Assembly (NCBI GenBank): GCA_000509225.1
Contig: BAOK01000002.1
Coordinates: 748,496 to 812,495 of the forward strand
Direction: 5' to 3'
From: Parvibaculaceae bacterium Mf 1.05b.01
Lineage (GTDB): Bacteria > Pseudomonadota > Alphaproteobacteria > Parvibaculales > Parvibaculaceae
Length of the DNA: 64,000 nt
Below the pieces are notes generated by a model that was not told the DNA's origin, did no database searches, and was given only the letters and a program-made list of their open reading frames with translations. Shown here one piece after another: positions 24,581 through 32,582 of this stretch. Every line of letters begins with the position of its first letter. Position 1 is the first letter of the stretch. Position numbers and translations under genes: made by a program.

Positions 24581-24987
24581 GATCGCTCCATCTGCTTGCT
24601 GGTCTTGCCAGCATGTGGTTTTAGGCTTTGGGGCGTTGGGTGGATCAAACAGACCAGAAGCGCGGTTCAATTTGTCCGCCACCTTTTGTCCAATTTATCC
24701 GTATGCGTGAAGAGACCGCCAGATGTTGCCCCATTATCGTCAGGAGGCTAGATCGGCTTTTCTTCGGATCCCCTATCTCATCTCCAGGTTTGACCCAGAA
24801 AAGGACCCACGTTGACGGACCGCCTGTTTCCAAGCCTTGCCGCCCAAATTGGTGCCCAAATGTCCCGGTCATCCCTTAACCGGGGCCTAGTTGAATTGCT
24901 TTGGCGAGAGCATATCACAAAAATCGCCTGAAATAAAGATCGGGCGGGGAAAGCTCAGCAAAATCAGACGCATAGAGTGGGGTGAGG
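24581..24987. other. Non-coding gap between carD and fdxA
   Basis: About 400 bases without a convincing gene. It must contain the carD promoter on the minus strand and the 3' end of the fdxA transcript. I see no clear terminator, repeat or RNA fold in it; short reading frames on both strands lack ribosome sites and family features. Confidence 0.5.
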
Positions 24988-25326
24988 TTAATCGCCCTCG
25001 CCAGGCTCTGCGCTGAAATGCTCTTCGAATTTGTTCGCCTTGCCGTCCCATTCTTCCGCATCTGCCGGTTGCTCACCTTTCATGGTGATGTTTGGCCATT
25101 TCGATGCGTATTCCGTGTTGACCTCGAGCCACTTTTCGAGGCCTGGCTCTGTGTCCGCCTTAATCGCCTCCGCAGGGCATTCCGGCTCACATACACCACA
25201 ATCGATGCATTCATCTGGATGGATGACGAGCATGTTCTCGCCTTCATAGAAACAGTCGACCGGGCAGACTTCGACGCAGTCCATGTATTTGCACTTGATG
25301 CAATTGTCGGTCACCAGATAGGTCAT
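24988..25326 (-). CDS. fdxA: 7Fe ferredoxin FdxA
   Basis: A 112-aa ferredoxin carrying one [3Fe-4S] and one [4Fe-4S] cluster. Cysteines at 9, 17 and 50 and at 21, 40, 43 and 46 ('[18 protein letters not shown]', '[17 protein letters not shown]') are placed as in Azotobacter-type 7Fe ferredoxins, and the roughly 40-residue C-terminal extension is typical of alphaproteobacterial FdxA. It carries electrons in the cytoplasm; the partner is not apparent here. GGAG precedes ATG 25326 at good spacing; a further in-frame start at 25362 is not supported. It lies just downstream of a TerB-domain gene and upstream of carD on the same strand. Confidence 0.95.
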   Translation of the reverse strand: MTYLVTDNCIKCKYMDCVEVCPVDCFYEGENMLVIHPDECIDCGVCEPECPAEAIKADTEPGLEKWLEVNTEYASKWPNITMKGEQPADAEEWDGKANKFEEHFSAEPGEGD

Positions 25327-25387
25327 ATTCAACTCCGAATTCCGCATTGTGCGTGCGGACATTGTGTGTGGTCTAGCCTTTCAGGCC

Positions 25388-25846
25388 TTAGTCCTCGATA
25401 CCAAGTCGGGTGAGTACCCGTTTCCTTGCAAGGCCTGCTTCGCGGTCGGGAACGTATATCAAGCCTACCACCCGCCGCAACAGGCTCGCCTCATAGTCGT
25501 GCAATTCGCCGTCTGCGTAGACAACTTCCCAAAGCTGCTCGATCAACTGGGCGCGTTCTTCTACCTCGTAGGCATCTTTGAGTGTCTGAGCCCAGCGGTG
25601 CAGTCCGACGGCGCGCTGTTCTTCACTTTCAGCGAGACCGATGAGCTCCTCTGTTTCTTCGTCGGACAGTTCAAAGAAGGTTTTCAGAACCTGCCGGATC
25701 GTCGCTTGTTCTGTTTTTCCATAGACTTCGTCCATGGTCGCTGCGCAGACGAATAGGGCTGCTGCTGCGATTTTTACGTCGTCGAAAGTTTTTTCCTCTG
25801 TTTCCTCAGCTGGGCTTTGGAACAGGGCTTGAATCCGCTTGAGCAT
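25388..25846 (-). CDS. TerB-domain (tellurite-resistance-like) protein
   Basis: A 152-aa, wholly helical, acidic protein. 'IAAAALFVCAATMDEVYGKT' followed by 'LSDEETEELIGLAE' and 'LIEQLWEVVYADGELHDYEA' and 'LLRRVVGLIYVPDREAGLAR' is the TerB/DjlA-type fold, in which the acidic D-G-E-L-x-x-x-E helix may bind metal. Its cell role outside tellurite operons is poorly known; no other ter genes are here. It is placed between the S4-domain gene and fdxA on the same strand, 61 bases upstream of fdxA, an arrangement typical of this class. Confidence 0.8.
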   Translation of the reverse strand: MLKRIQALFQSPAEETEEKTFDDVKIAAAALFVCAATMDEVYGKTEQATIRQVLKTFFELSDEETEELIGLAESEEQRAVGLHRWAQTLKDAYEVEERAQLIEQLWEVVYADGELHDYEASLLRRVVGLIYVPDREAGLARKRVLTRLGIED

Positions 25847-25922
25847 GGGTCCGCCGTTAGTTGGTTGGATTTCACTTATAGGTTCAGGAGAACTATTTCA
25901 ACCACATAAATATAATGTGATT

Positions 25923-26321
25923 TTAGTCGAGGCCTCGTTTCAAAGCCGTTGTTTGCCGTCGTTCACGTTTTGTGGGGCGACCGGCGCCGGCCTCTCTTTC
26001 CGCTATTTTTGGTGGTTTATTGGCTGCTTTTCGCGGTTCTGGTGGTGCTTGATCCTCATAAAGCGCCTGTGCCTCGGGAGCTGGCCCGCGACGTGTCCCC
26101 AGTTCAACGACTTTTATGACTCGGACTTGTTTTGCGGCAGGGAAGGTCAGGACGTCGCCGGTTTTTACGGAGTGGCTTGGCTTGCTGACCCGCTCAGCAT
26201 TCACCCGAACTTTGCCAGCGCTGACAATACTCGCGGCAAGGGTGCGGCTTTTAAAAAACCGCGCAAACCACAGCCACCGGTCAAGCCGCTGGGTGTTGGA
26301 ATGTGGCGTTTCTGCTGCCAT
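25923..26321 (-). CDS. S4-domain RNA-binding protein (Hsp15-like)
   Basis: A 132-aa protein. Residues about 11-70 are an S4 fold ('RLDRWLWFARFFKSRTLAAS', 'GKVRVNAERVSKPSHSVKTG') as in HslR/Hsp15, which rescues stalled 50S subunits carrying peptidyl-tRNA; the end is a Lys/Arg-rich tail ('RREPTKRE'-like) that should bind rRNA. It overlaps the stop of the helicase gene (TGATG), so the two are translationally coupled, a pairing usual in alphaproteobacteria and suggestive of joint work on structured RNA. The tail is less conserved than the S4 part. Confidence 0.85.
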   Translation of the reverse strand: MAAETPHSNTQRLDRWLWFARFFKSRTLAASIVSAGKVRVNAERVSKPSHSVKTGDVLTFPAAKQVRVIKVVELGTRRGPAPEAQALYEDQAPPEPRKAANKPPKIAEREAGAGRPTKRERRQTTALKRGLD

Positions 26322-29300
26322 CAGTCCTTCGGTGGTGGGTTTTTGAGCGCCATGAGGGCGGCAAAAGGTGAGTCCGGGTCAATCGGCTTGTCTTTTGGCT
26401 TTGGCTTATGGTGGGTGCGGTTTGCACCCTGGTCTCTCCTTGGACCTTTGCCTTTGTGGTTTCCCGAGCGATTGCCAGGCTTACCGCGCGCCTGTTTGTC
26501 GCCGCCTGCATTTTGCTGGTTCTTGCCCCGATTGCGCTGAGGCCGACCACCCTGGTGGCGCCTTTGTGGCCGCCAGATTTCCAGGTCCGTATCGATAGGG
26601 GCTTCTGCTTCCTGCTCGGTTTCCGGCCGCGTTGTTTCTGGGAATTCGGGTGTTTCTGTCACAGCGTCGGAAATGGCAGCCGCAGGTGTTGCTGGTTCTT
26701 CAGCAGCTTCGGGGTCGGCGGTTGCGCTTTGCTCTTCAGCAATTGGCGCTGTGGTGGGTGCCGGTTCGGGTGTTTCTGGGACTGCGGGTGCAGGCGTTTC
26801 GACCGAAGTTTCTGCAGATGCCTCCGAAACAGCCTCGGATGAGCTTTGTTCCGGTTGCGCCTCCTTTTGTGCCTGCTCGGGGGTGTCCACTTTGTGAGGC
26901 GCCGTTGCCGCGATTTTCTTTGGTGCTTTTGCCGCTGCTATCAGCCGTTCGGCTTCGGCAATTTCTTCTGGGGTAAACTTCTCCGTGCCAACTTTGTAGC
27001 CTAAGCCCTTTAGGATCCCTGCCATTTCTTCGGCGGAGCATCCCATGAGTGACATCATGTCCGGGTCAATCACAAAGCCGCCCTTATAGCGGCGTTCTGA
27101 AATGACCGGCCGGATCACATCTGCCAGGCGTTCAAGCATGTCCCTTCGAACTGCACGAGGCCCGCTTACCCGGAAGCCGATCGCTTCATAAAAGTCGGCA
27201 GACGCATTTTCCGGCACGGTCATAGAGGTGAGACCAGGCGCTGGGGCAGGCGGAAGACCGTCAAACGGGTTGGCATCCTTCTCGTCCATAGGACGGCTTA
27301 GTGTCCAAAGGGTCAGGATCAGGTTTGCCGCTGCTGGTTTCAGCAGGATGGGCATGAAGATGGAGTAAGCGCCGAAGCGCACGCCCTTCTTGCGCAGTTG
27401 ACCACGTGCGTCCTGGTCCAGTGCCTTCACGTCATCGGCAATGCGTTCGCGATTGATTGCGCCCAAATTCTCGACAAGTTGGAATGCAACACCTCGGGCC
27501 AGACCGGTTAGATCTTCGCCTGTGGAAAGAGCAATCAGCGGCTCAAGAGTTTTGGCAATGTGAACCTTGATCCAGCTCTCGAGGCGTTCCTGTGCTTTTT
27601 CTCTGTCCGGACCGTTGAGCTGCTCGCTTGCCAGCAGTTCGACCCTTGGAGCCAATGGGCTCTCGCCAGATGTCAGGCGCCCAACTGCGTGTCCGTCCCA
27701 GATAAACCGTCCCTGGTCGGCAAGTGCAATCTCGCTTGCCGGGGCCCGTGAGAATTTCTCGGCGCGTGCGGCGATTTCACCGGCGAGCGCTTTGTCGGAT
27801 GCTGCGCGGAGCGCTTTGCCATGCACGCCGGTCGCCCTTTCGTCTGGCACAAAGACAAAGCCTTGTAGCTTGCCAACGAATTCCCCTTCGACGAGTACAT
27901 CGCCTTCTTGATTAACCGACGCCATTAATTCCTCGCGTTCTCGCAAGCGCTTCATCAAAACACTGGTCCGTCTATCGACAAACCTCTGGGTCAGGCGCTC
28001 ATGAAGAGCATCTGACAACCTATCCTCTACAGCGCGCGTGCGCTCTTGCCAATGGGCAGAATCGTCCAACCACCCAGCTCGGTTGGCTACATAGGTCCAA
28101 GTGCGCATATGAGCGATGCGATTAGACAATGTGTCTATGTCACCATCGGTCCGTTCATGGCGTTTTACCTGGGTATCCAGCCATGTCTCAGATATGCGGC
28201 CCTCTTCCGACATCAAGCCCGCATAAATGCGTGCAAGAAGGTTTGCATGCTCGCTCGCCATGGTTTTTCGAAAATCTGGTACTTGAGCAACATCCCAAAG
28301 CATGCCGATCGAGGCAGGACCTGCTGCCATGGCCGCTGTTTCTTCGTCTCTTGATAGATGAGTTAACACTTCCAGGTCAGTCGCCATGGGAGCTCTGGTG
28401 AGGCCGCGCCTGTTTGGCGATACTTCGAGAGACCGGATGAGATCTTTGAGCGTGGAATAGTCGAGATCGCTGTTGCGCCAGAAGAAAACCTGTTCGGCGT
28501 CGAATTTGTGATCTTCAATGCGTTCAATCGTTTCCGGATCCAATGAGGGCGCTTCGCCGGTTGTGCCGAAGCTGCCATCATTCATGTGGCGGCCTGCGCG
28601 GCCGGCAATCTGGGCGAGCTCTGCGGCGCGCAAAGGGCGGTGTCGTGAGCCATCAAATTTGGATGTGCTGGCAAAGGCCACATGATCAACATCCATATTG
28701 AGGCCCATGCCGATGGCATCGGTCGCAATGAGATAATCCACATCGCCGTTTTGATAGAGCGCCACCTGAGCATTACGGGTCCTGGGGCTAAGCGCGCCCA
28801 TCACCACGGCTGCACCGCCGCGTTGGCGCCGGATCAGTTCCGCGATGGCGTAAACGCGATCAGCGGAGAAGTCGACAATCGCAGTGCGCCTTGGCAGCTT
28901 GGTGAGCTTTTTCTGGCCCGCATGAGACAGGATTGAGAATCTGGGGCGGTTGGTAATGCTGGCATCCGGCAGCAGCCGTGAGATCAAAGGCCGTGCAGTC
29001 TCGGAACCCAAAAACATTGTTTCTTCTTCGCCGCGAGCGCGCAACAGGCGATCTGTGAAGACATGACCGCGTTCCGGGTCGGCGGCAAGCTGGATTTCAT
29101 CGACGGCCAAAAAGTCGACGGTCTTCTCGAGTGGCATGGATTCTGTCGTGCAGACAAAGTAGCGCGCATGGGGCGGCACGATCTTTTCCTCGCCGGTCAT
29201 CAGAGCGACTTCTGAGGGAGATACGCGCTTTCTGATGCGGTCATAGACCTCGCGGGCGAGCAGCCTGAGAGGTTGTCCGATCATGCCGGTTTTGTGGCCG

Positions 29301-29503
29301 AGCATGCGCTCAACAGCCAGGTGCGTTTTGCCGGTATTGGTCGGTCCCAGAACGGCGGTAATCGTGCTGCCATCGGGGGCGGGAAGGGCGCGGGGAAGGT
29401 CCATGTCGGCGCGCACCTTCGCGGCTCTGGACGCGGAATGCAAGGCCTTGAAATCGGCCGAGCAAAGGCCATCGAAGCATCTGATGGGCGTTAATATTTC
29501 CAC
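26321..29503 (-). CDS. Suv3-type DExH RNA helicase
   Basis: A 1060-aa protein. The N-terminal half contains a superfamily-2 helicase close to mitochondrial Suv3: Walker A 'LGPTNTGKTHLAV', motif II 'VDEIQLAADPERGH', 'TDAIGMGLNMDVDHVAFAST' and the motif VI region 'AQIAGRAGRHM'. Suv3 unwinds RNA for degradation. Residues about 320-800 are helical accessory domains, and the last 200 are Glu/Pro/Ala-rich then Arg/Lys/Gly-rich, clearly disordered and RNA-attracting. The frame opens at GTG 29503 with a poor ribosome site; ATG 29404, just ahead of the helicase domain, is a possible true start. An S4-domain gene follows in a one-base overlap. Confidence 0.85.
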   Translation of the reverse strand: MEILTPIRCFDGLCSADFKALHSASRAAKVRADMDLPRALPAPDGSTITAVLGPTNTGKTHLAVERMLGHKTGMIGQPLRLLAREVYDRIRKRVSPSEVALMTGEEKIVPPHARYFVCTTESMPLEKTVDFLAVDEIQLAADPERGHVFTDRLLRARGEEETMFLGSETARPLISRLLPDASITNRPRFSILSHAGQKKLTKLPRRTAIVDFSADRVYAIAELIRRQRGGAAVVMGALSPRTRNAQVALYQNGDVDYLIATDAIGMGLNMDVDHVAFASTSKFDGSRHRPLRAAELAQIAGRAGRHMNDGSFGTTGEAPSLDPETIERIEDHKFDAEQVFFWRNSDLDYSTLKDLIRSLEVSPNRRGLTRAPMATDLEVLTHLSRDEETAAMAAGPASIGMLWDVAQVPDFRKTMASEHANLLARIYAGLMSEEGRISETWLDTQVKRHERTDGDIDTLSNRIAHMRTWTYVANRAGWLDDSAHWQERTRAVEDRLSDALHERLTQRFVDRRTSVLMKRLREREELMASVNQEGDVLVEGEFVGKLQGFVFVPDERATGVHGKALRAASDKALAGEIAARAEKFSRAPASEIALADQGRFIWDGHAVGRLTSGESPLAPRVELLASEQLNGPDREKAQERLESWIKVHIAKTLEPLIALSTGEDLTGLARGVAFQLVENLGAINRERIADDVKALDQDARGQLRKKGVRFGAYSIFMPILLKPAAANLILTLWTLSRPMDEKDANPFDGLPPAPAPGLTSMTVPENASADFYEAIGFRVSGPRAVRRDMLERLADVIRPVISERRYKGGFVIDPDMMSLMGCSAEEMAGILKGLGYKVGTEKFTPEEIAEAERLIAAAKAPKKIAATAPHKVDTPEQAQKEAQPEQSSSEAVSEASAETSVETPAPAVPETPEPAPTTAPIAEEQSATADPEAAEEPATPAAAISDAVTETPEFPETTRPETEQEAEAPIDTDLEIWRPQRRHQGGRPQRNRGKNQQNAGGDKQARGKPGNRSGNHKGKGPRRDQGANRTHHKPKPKDKPIDPDSPFAALMALKNPPPKD

Positions 29504-29743
29504 CGTTAACTTTCAGATCATTGTGAGAACGAATCACGTCCGAATCGATGACCTGGGGATTTTCCCGATCCGTTCACGGCTAAATCTAGTGTTTGACAGG
29601 GGATGAGAGCGGACGGACGTTAATAAAATCTGTGGATAACTTATCCCCTTACGTAACGTCCCGTCTGGCGCAGGTTGTCCGAGCCTCTATAGTCAATTCC
29701 ATCAAAATCAGCCTTATAAAACTACATCCGGGGAGGATGGCAG

Positions 29744-31039
29744 ATGGATTTCGAGATTCCACAAAAGTTGCGCGACTATTTAGCGGTGCTGGACCAGTTC
29801 ATAGAAGATGAGATCAAGCCGCTCGAGAATAGCGACGACAATATCCGCTTCTTCGATCATCGGCGGGAACATGCGCGCACCGATTGGGACAATGACGGGC
29901 TCCCGCGGGAAGAGTGGGAAGACCTGCTGCGGGAGATGCGCAAAAAGGCGGACGCCGCCGGACATCTTCGTTATGCGCTGCCGGAAGAATATGGCGGGCA
30001 GAACGGCACCAATCTCGACATGGCCGTGATCCGCGAACATCTCGCGACCAAAGGATTGGGCCTTCACAATGACCTGCAAAATGAGAGTTCAATTGTGGGG
30101 AACATGCCGCAGGTTTTGATGTTCCGGGATTTTGGGACACCGGACCAGAAGGATGAGTTTATCGGGGGCATGCTGGCTGGCACCCACAAGGTGGCCTTTG
30201 GTCTGACGGAGCCCGATCACGGATCCGATGCCACATGGATGGAAACCCGCGCGGTTCCTGAAAAACGAGACGGCGTTGATGGCTGGCTGATCAATGGCTC
30301 GAAAATGTGGAACACAGGCCTTCACGTTGCCAATTATGACATGATCTTTGCGCGCACGGCGGGCGATGATGGCGCCGCCCGAGGGATTACCTGTTTCCTC
30401 GTGCCGACAGATGCGGATGGTTTCAAGATTGAAGAATATCTTTGGACCTTCAACATGCCAACGGACCATCCACGCATCTCGCTTACCAATGTCTGGGTGC
30501 CTGATAGTGCCATCCTTGGGCCCCGTGAAAATGGTCTCGCGCTTGCGCAGCATTTTGTGCACGAAAACCGTATTCGTCAGGCGGCATCAGGTGTTGGTGC
30601 GGCGCAGTTCTGCATCAATGAGAGCGTGCAATACGCGAAAGACCGCAAGCCTTTCGGCAAGCCGCTGGCTGCAAATCAGGCGATCCAGTTTCCGCTGGTT
30701 GAGGCACACACAGAATGCGAAATGATCCGCAACCTGGTCTACAAGACAGCCTGGCAGATGGACCAGATGACCAAGCCGGAAGTGACGATCCACCTCTCAG
30801 ACAAGGTCTCTATGTGTAATTACCGGGCAAACCGTCTGGTCTGTGAAGCGGCAGACCTTGCGATGCAGGTGCATGGCGGGATTGGCTATTCGCGTCATAA
30901 GCCGTTTGAGCATATTTATCGGCATCACCGTCGCTACCGGATCACCGAAGGGGCGGAGGAAATCCAGATCCGCAAAGTGGGTGGTCATCTGTTTGGCTAT
31001 ATCAACAAGAATGAAGCGCCTAAGCGGGCTGCGGAATAA
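29744..31039 (+). CDS. Acyl-CoA dehydrogenase
   Basis: A 431-aa flavoprotein that introduces the first double bond in beta-oxidation or related acyl-CoA routes. The N-terminal helical domain, the middle beta domain ('AFGLTEPDHGSDATWMETRA', 'WLINGSKMWNTGLHVANYDM') and the C-terminal helical domain ('MQVHGGIGYSRHKPFEHIYR', 'YRITEGAEEIQIRKVGG') are all present; the Glu of 'ITEG' is a candidate catalytic base. GGGGAGGATGGCAG upstream of ATG 29744 gives a good ribosome site. Substrate is unknown. The 240-base divergent region shared with the helicase gene holds its promoter and a perfect DnaA-box-like 9-mer at 29631-29639. Confidence 0.9.
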   Translation: MDFEIPQKLRDYLAVLDQFIEDEIKPLENSDDNIRFFDHRREHARTDWDNDGLPREEWEDLLREMRKKADAAGHLRYALPEEYGGQNGTNLDMAVIREHLATKGLGLHNDLQNESSIVGNMPQVLMFRDFGTPDQKDEFIGGMLAGTHKVAFGLTEPDHGSDATWMETRAVPEKRDGVDGWLINGSKMWNTGLHVANYDMIFARTAGDDGAARGITCFLVPTDADGFKIEEYLWTFNMPTDHPRISLTNVWVPDSAILGPRENGLALAQHFVHENRIRQAASGVGAAQFCINESVQYAKDRKPFGKPLAANQAIQFPLVEAHTECEMIRNLVYKTAWQMDQMTKPEVTIHLSDKVSMCNYRANRLVCEAADLAMQVHGGIGYSRHKPFEHIYRHHRRYRITEGAEEIQIRKVGGHLFGYINKNEAPKRAAE

Positions 31040-31045
31040 ACGGAT

Positions 31046-31080
31046 GAGGCGGGTCGTGGATCATGTCTAAGACCCGCCTC
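31046..31080 (+). terminator. Terminator-like hairpin enclosing the next start codon
   Basis: GAGGCGGGTC (31046-31055) pairs perfectly with GACCCGCCTC (31071-31080) over a 15-base loop and is followed by TTTCTT. It stands seven bases after the acyl-CoA dehydrogenase stop and would end that transcript; yet the loop contains ATG 31063 of the histidine phosphatase gene. It may act both as a terminator and as a translation gate. Confidence 0.65.
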
Positions 31081-31611
31081 TTTCTTGTTCGTCATGCAGT
31101 TGCTGCTCCGCACCCAAATATTGCTGAGCAGGACTGGCCCCTAACGGATGCGGGCCAGACCCAAGCCCGCAATCTCGCGATCTTGCTTGGCAATGAGCCT
31201 GTCGATGCAATCTGGAGCAGCCCTTATCAGCGATCCGTCGATACAGTGGCGCCCCTTTCCGATCATCTGTCTTGCGATGTGCAAACACATGAGGGGTTGA
31301 GGGAGAGGCGCTGGTCAGATGCCTGGCTCGAAGATTTTCTGCCGTATCTAGAACGATCTTTCAAGGAGCCGGACTTTAAACTGCCCGGTGGAGAGACGGC
31401 TCGGGAAGCGCTCTATCGATTTGAAGCCGCTTTGATTGAAATTGCCATCGCCGTCGATGGGGCACCGACGGTGGTTGGCACCCATGGCAATGTTCTAAGT
31501 CTTTTTCTCCGGTCTCTGGACCCTCGCGTCGATTTTGAGTTTTGGAAAAACCTGCCGCATGCGTCTGTCTTTCGTGTGGACTGGGACGGATGTTTTCGGT
31601 GGCATCGCTAG
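31063..31611 (+). CDS. Histidine phosphatase family protein (phosphoglycerate mutase-like, SixA-type)
   Basis: A 182-aa protein with the phosphohistidine motif 'LFLVRHAVAAPHPNIAEQDW' at residues about 6-11 ('RHA' where classical members have RHG), the second Arg in 'IWSSPYQRSVDTV', 'LRERRWSDAWLEDFLPYLE' and the final catalytic His in 'VVGTHGNVLSLFL'. It should remove phosphate from small molecules or from phosphohistidine; the substrate is unknown. Its start codon lies in the loop of a 10-bp terminator-like hairpin, and the preferred ribosome site (if any) would be in or just before that stem, which could couple its expression to the upstream gene. Confidence 0.85.
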   Translation: MSKTRLFLVRHAVAAPHPNIAEQDWPLTDAGQTQARNLAILLGNEPVDAIWSSPYQRSVDTVAPLSDHLSCDVQTHEGLRERRWSDAWLEDFLPYLERSFKEPDFKLPGGETAREALYRFEAALIEIAIAVDGAPTVVGTHGNVLSLFLRSLDPRVDFEFWKNLPHASVFRVDWDGCFRWHR

Positions 31612-31688
31612 GCGGTCCACGTCTCCCTTGGTCTGATTTTTCGTGTTCTGAGAGCGGAAATGGCCTGTTGACGCGCGCTCATTTTTAT

Positions 31689-31704
31689 ATAACATATTAG
31701 TTAT
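31689..31704. promoter_or_regulatory. Inverted-repeat operator overlapping the ArsR start codon
   Basis: ATAAC (31689-31693) and GTTAT (31700-31704) form an inverted repeat with 6-base spacer, inside ATATAACATATTAGTTATGG. The second arm contains the ATG at 31703. A further GTTATAT lies at 31716-31722. AT-rich palindromes of this kind are typical ArsR/SmtB-type operators, and autorepression by blocking the promoter or start is likely. There is no Shine-Dalgarno sequence before the ATG, so a leaderless transcript is possible. Confidence 0.5.
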
Positions 31705-32068
31705 GGAACGAATTGGTTATATTGAAGCAACGGCCAGTCTGGATGCTGTGTTCTCAGCGCTGGCGGATCCGACCCGGCGCGCAATTCTCTCGCGGCTGGC
31801 GGATGGAGAGGCGTCGGTGAATGAACTGGCTGCTCCTTTCGAGATCAGCCAGCCCGCCATCTCGCGCCATCTCAAAGTGCTGGAAAAGGCCGGGCTTGTG
31901 GAGCGGGATGTCGACCAGCAGCGTCGTCCCGCAAGGCTGAAGGCGGAGACCATGGCTGCGGCGGTCGACTGGCTCACTGAGTTCCAAAAGTTTTGGGGAA
32001 AGAGCTTCGATCAGCTCGATGATCTCCTTGTCCAATTGAAAAACCCAGAAGAAGGAAACACCCCATGA
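31703..32068 (+). CDS. ArsR-family repressor of the SRPBCC pair
   Basis: A 121-aa winged-helix repressor. 'ALADPTRRAILSRLADGEAS' followed by 'VNELAAPFEISQPAISRHLK' and 'VLEKAGLVERDVDQQRRPAR' is a standard ArsR fold with the recognition helix near residue 52. It lacks the Cys ligands of the arsenic- and metal-sensing branch, as do members paired with an SRPBCC gene, so it likely senses an organic ligand or the partner. It overlaps the SRPBCC gene by ATGA, and the AT-rich inverted repeat at its start codon should be its operator. Confidence 0.85.
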   Translation: MERIGYIEATASLDAVFSALADPTRRAILSRLADGEASVNELAAPFEISQPAISRHLKVLEKAGLVERDVDQQRRPARLKAETMAAAVDWLTEFQKFWGKSFDQLDDLLVQLKNPEEGNTP

Positions 32069-32559
32069 GTGAATTGCCAGAATTCGTGACCGACCGAGAA
32101 TTTGATGCGCCGCGCGGGCTTGTGTGGCAGGCCTGGACGGACCCGGAACTGCTCGCCCGTTGGTATGGCCCCAATATTGAGACCGTCATTCACAAATTTG
32201 ATCTGACACCCGGTGGCGTCTGGCTCAATGAAATGAAAATGAAGTCCATGTCTGATCGCAGCATCATGACATTCAAAGAGATCGTGCCGCAGGAAAAGCT
32301 CGTCTGGCACCACGCGTCGGCGGATGAGAACTGGAACCCAATTGCCAATCCGATGATGCCTGATTGGCCACGTGTCCTGCTGACAACGGTGACTTTTGTC
32401 GACGAGAGTGAGAAGACACAGGTGCGCCTCGTCTGGACGCCTTATGAAGCCACAGAGACCGAGATTGCGTGTTTCGCAGGCGCGATGGAAGGTTTTGGCA
32501 GCGGTTGGGGTGCTGGTTTCACCATTATGGACGACATCCTCAAAGAGCTTCAGGCCTAG
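32065..32559 (+). CDS. SRPBCC/AHSA1-domain protein
   Basis: A 164-aa protein made of one helix-grip fold of the Activator-of-Hsp90-ATPase-like (AHSA1) family: 'TDREFDAPRGLVWQAWTDPE', 'LLARWYGPNIETVIHKFDLT' and 'GGVWLNEMKMKSMSDRSIMT', with 'AGFTIMDDILKELQA' as the long C-terminal helix over the cavity. Such proteins bind hydrophobic small molecules. Its start overlaps the ArsR stop by ATGA, so ligand binding and transcription control likely belong to one small regulatory unit. The ligand is unknown. It ends 23 bases before the opposing histidine kinase stop. Confidence 0.85.
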   Translation: MSELPEFVTDREFDAPRGLVWQAWTDPELLARWYGPNIETVIHKFDLTPGGVWLNEMKMKSMSDRSIMTFKEIVPQEKLVWHHASADENWNPIANPMMPDWPRVLLTTVTFVDESEKTQVRLVWTPYEATETEIACFAGAMEGFGSGWGAGFTIMDDILKELQA

Positions 32560-32582
32560 GCTTGTGTTCTCGGGAACTTATC

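Noticed and set aside
23985-24710. 241-codon plus-strand frame coding for an Ala/Phe-rich hydrophobic protein
   Set aside because: It is the antisense of the Lys/Ala repeat of carD and mirrors the repeat, not a real membrane protein.
25903-25919. CACAT/ATGTG inverted repeat past the S4-domain gene as a terminator or operator
   Set aside because: Short AT-rich stem of five pairs, no T run in the right direction, too weak to claim.
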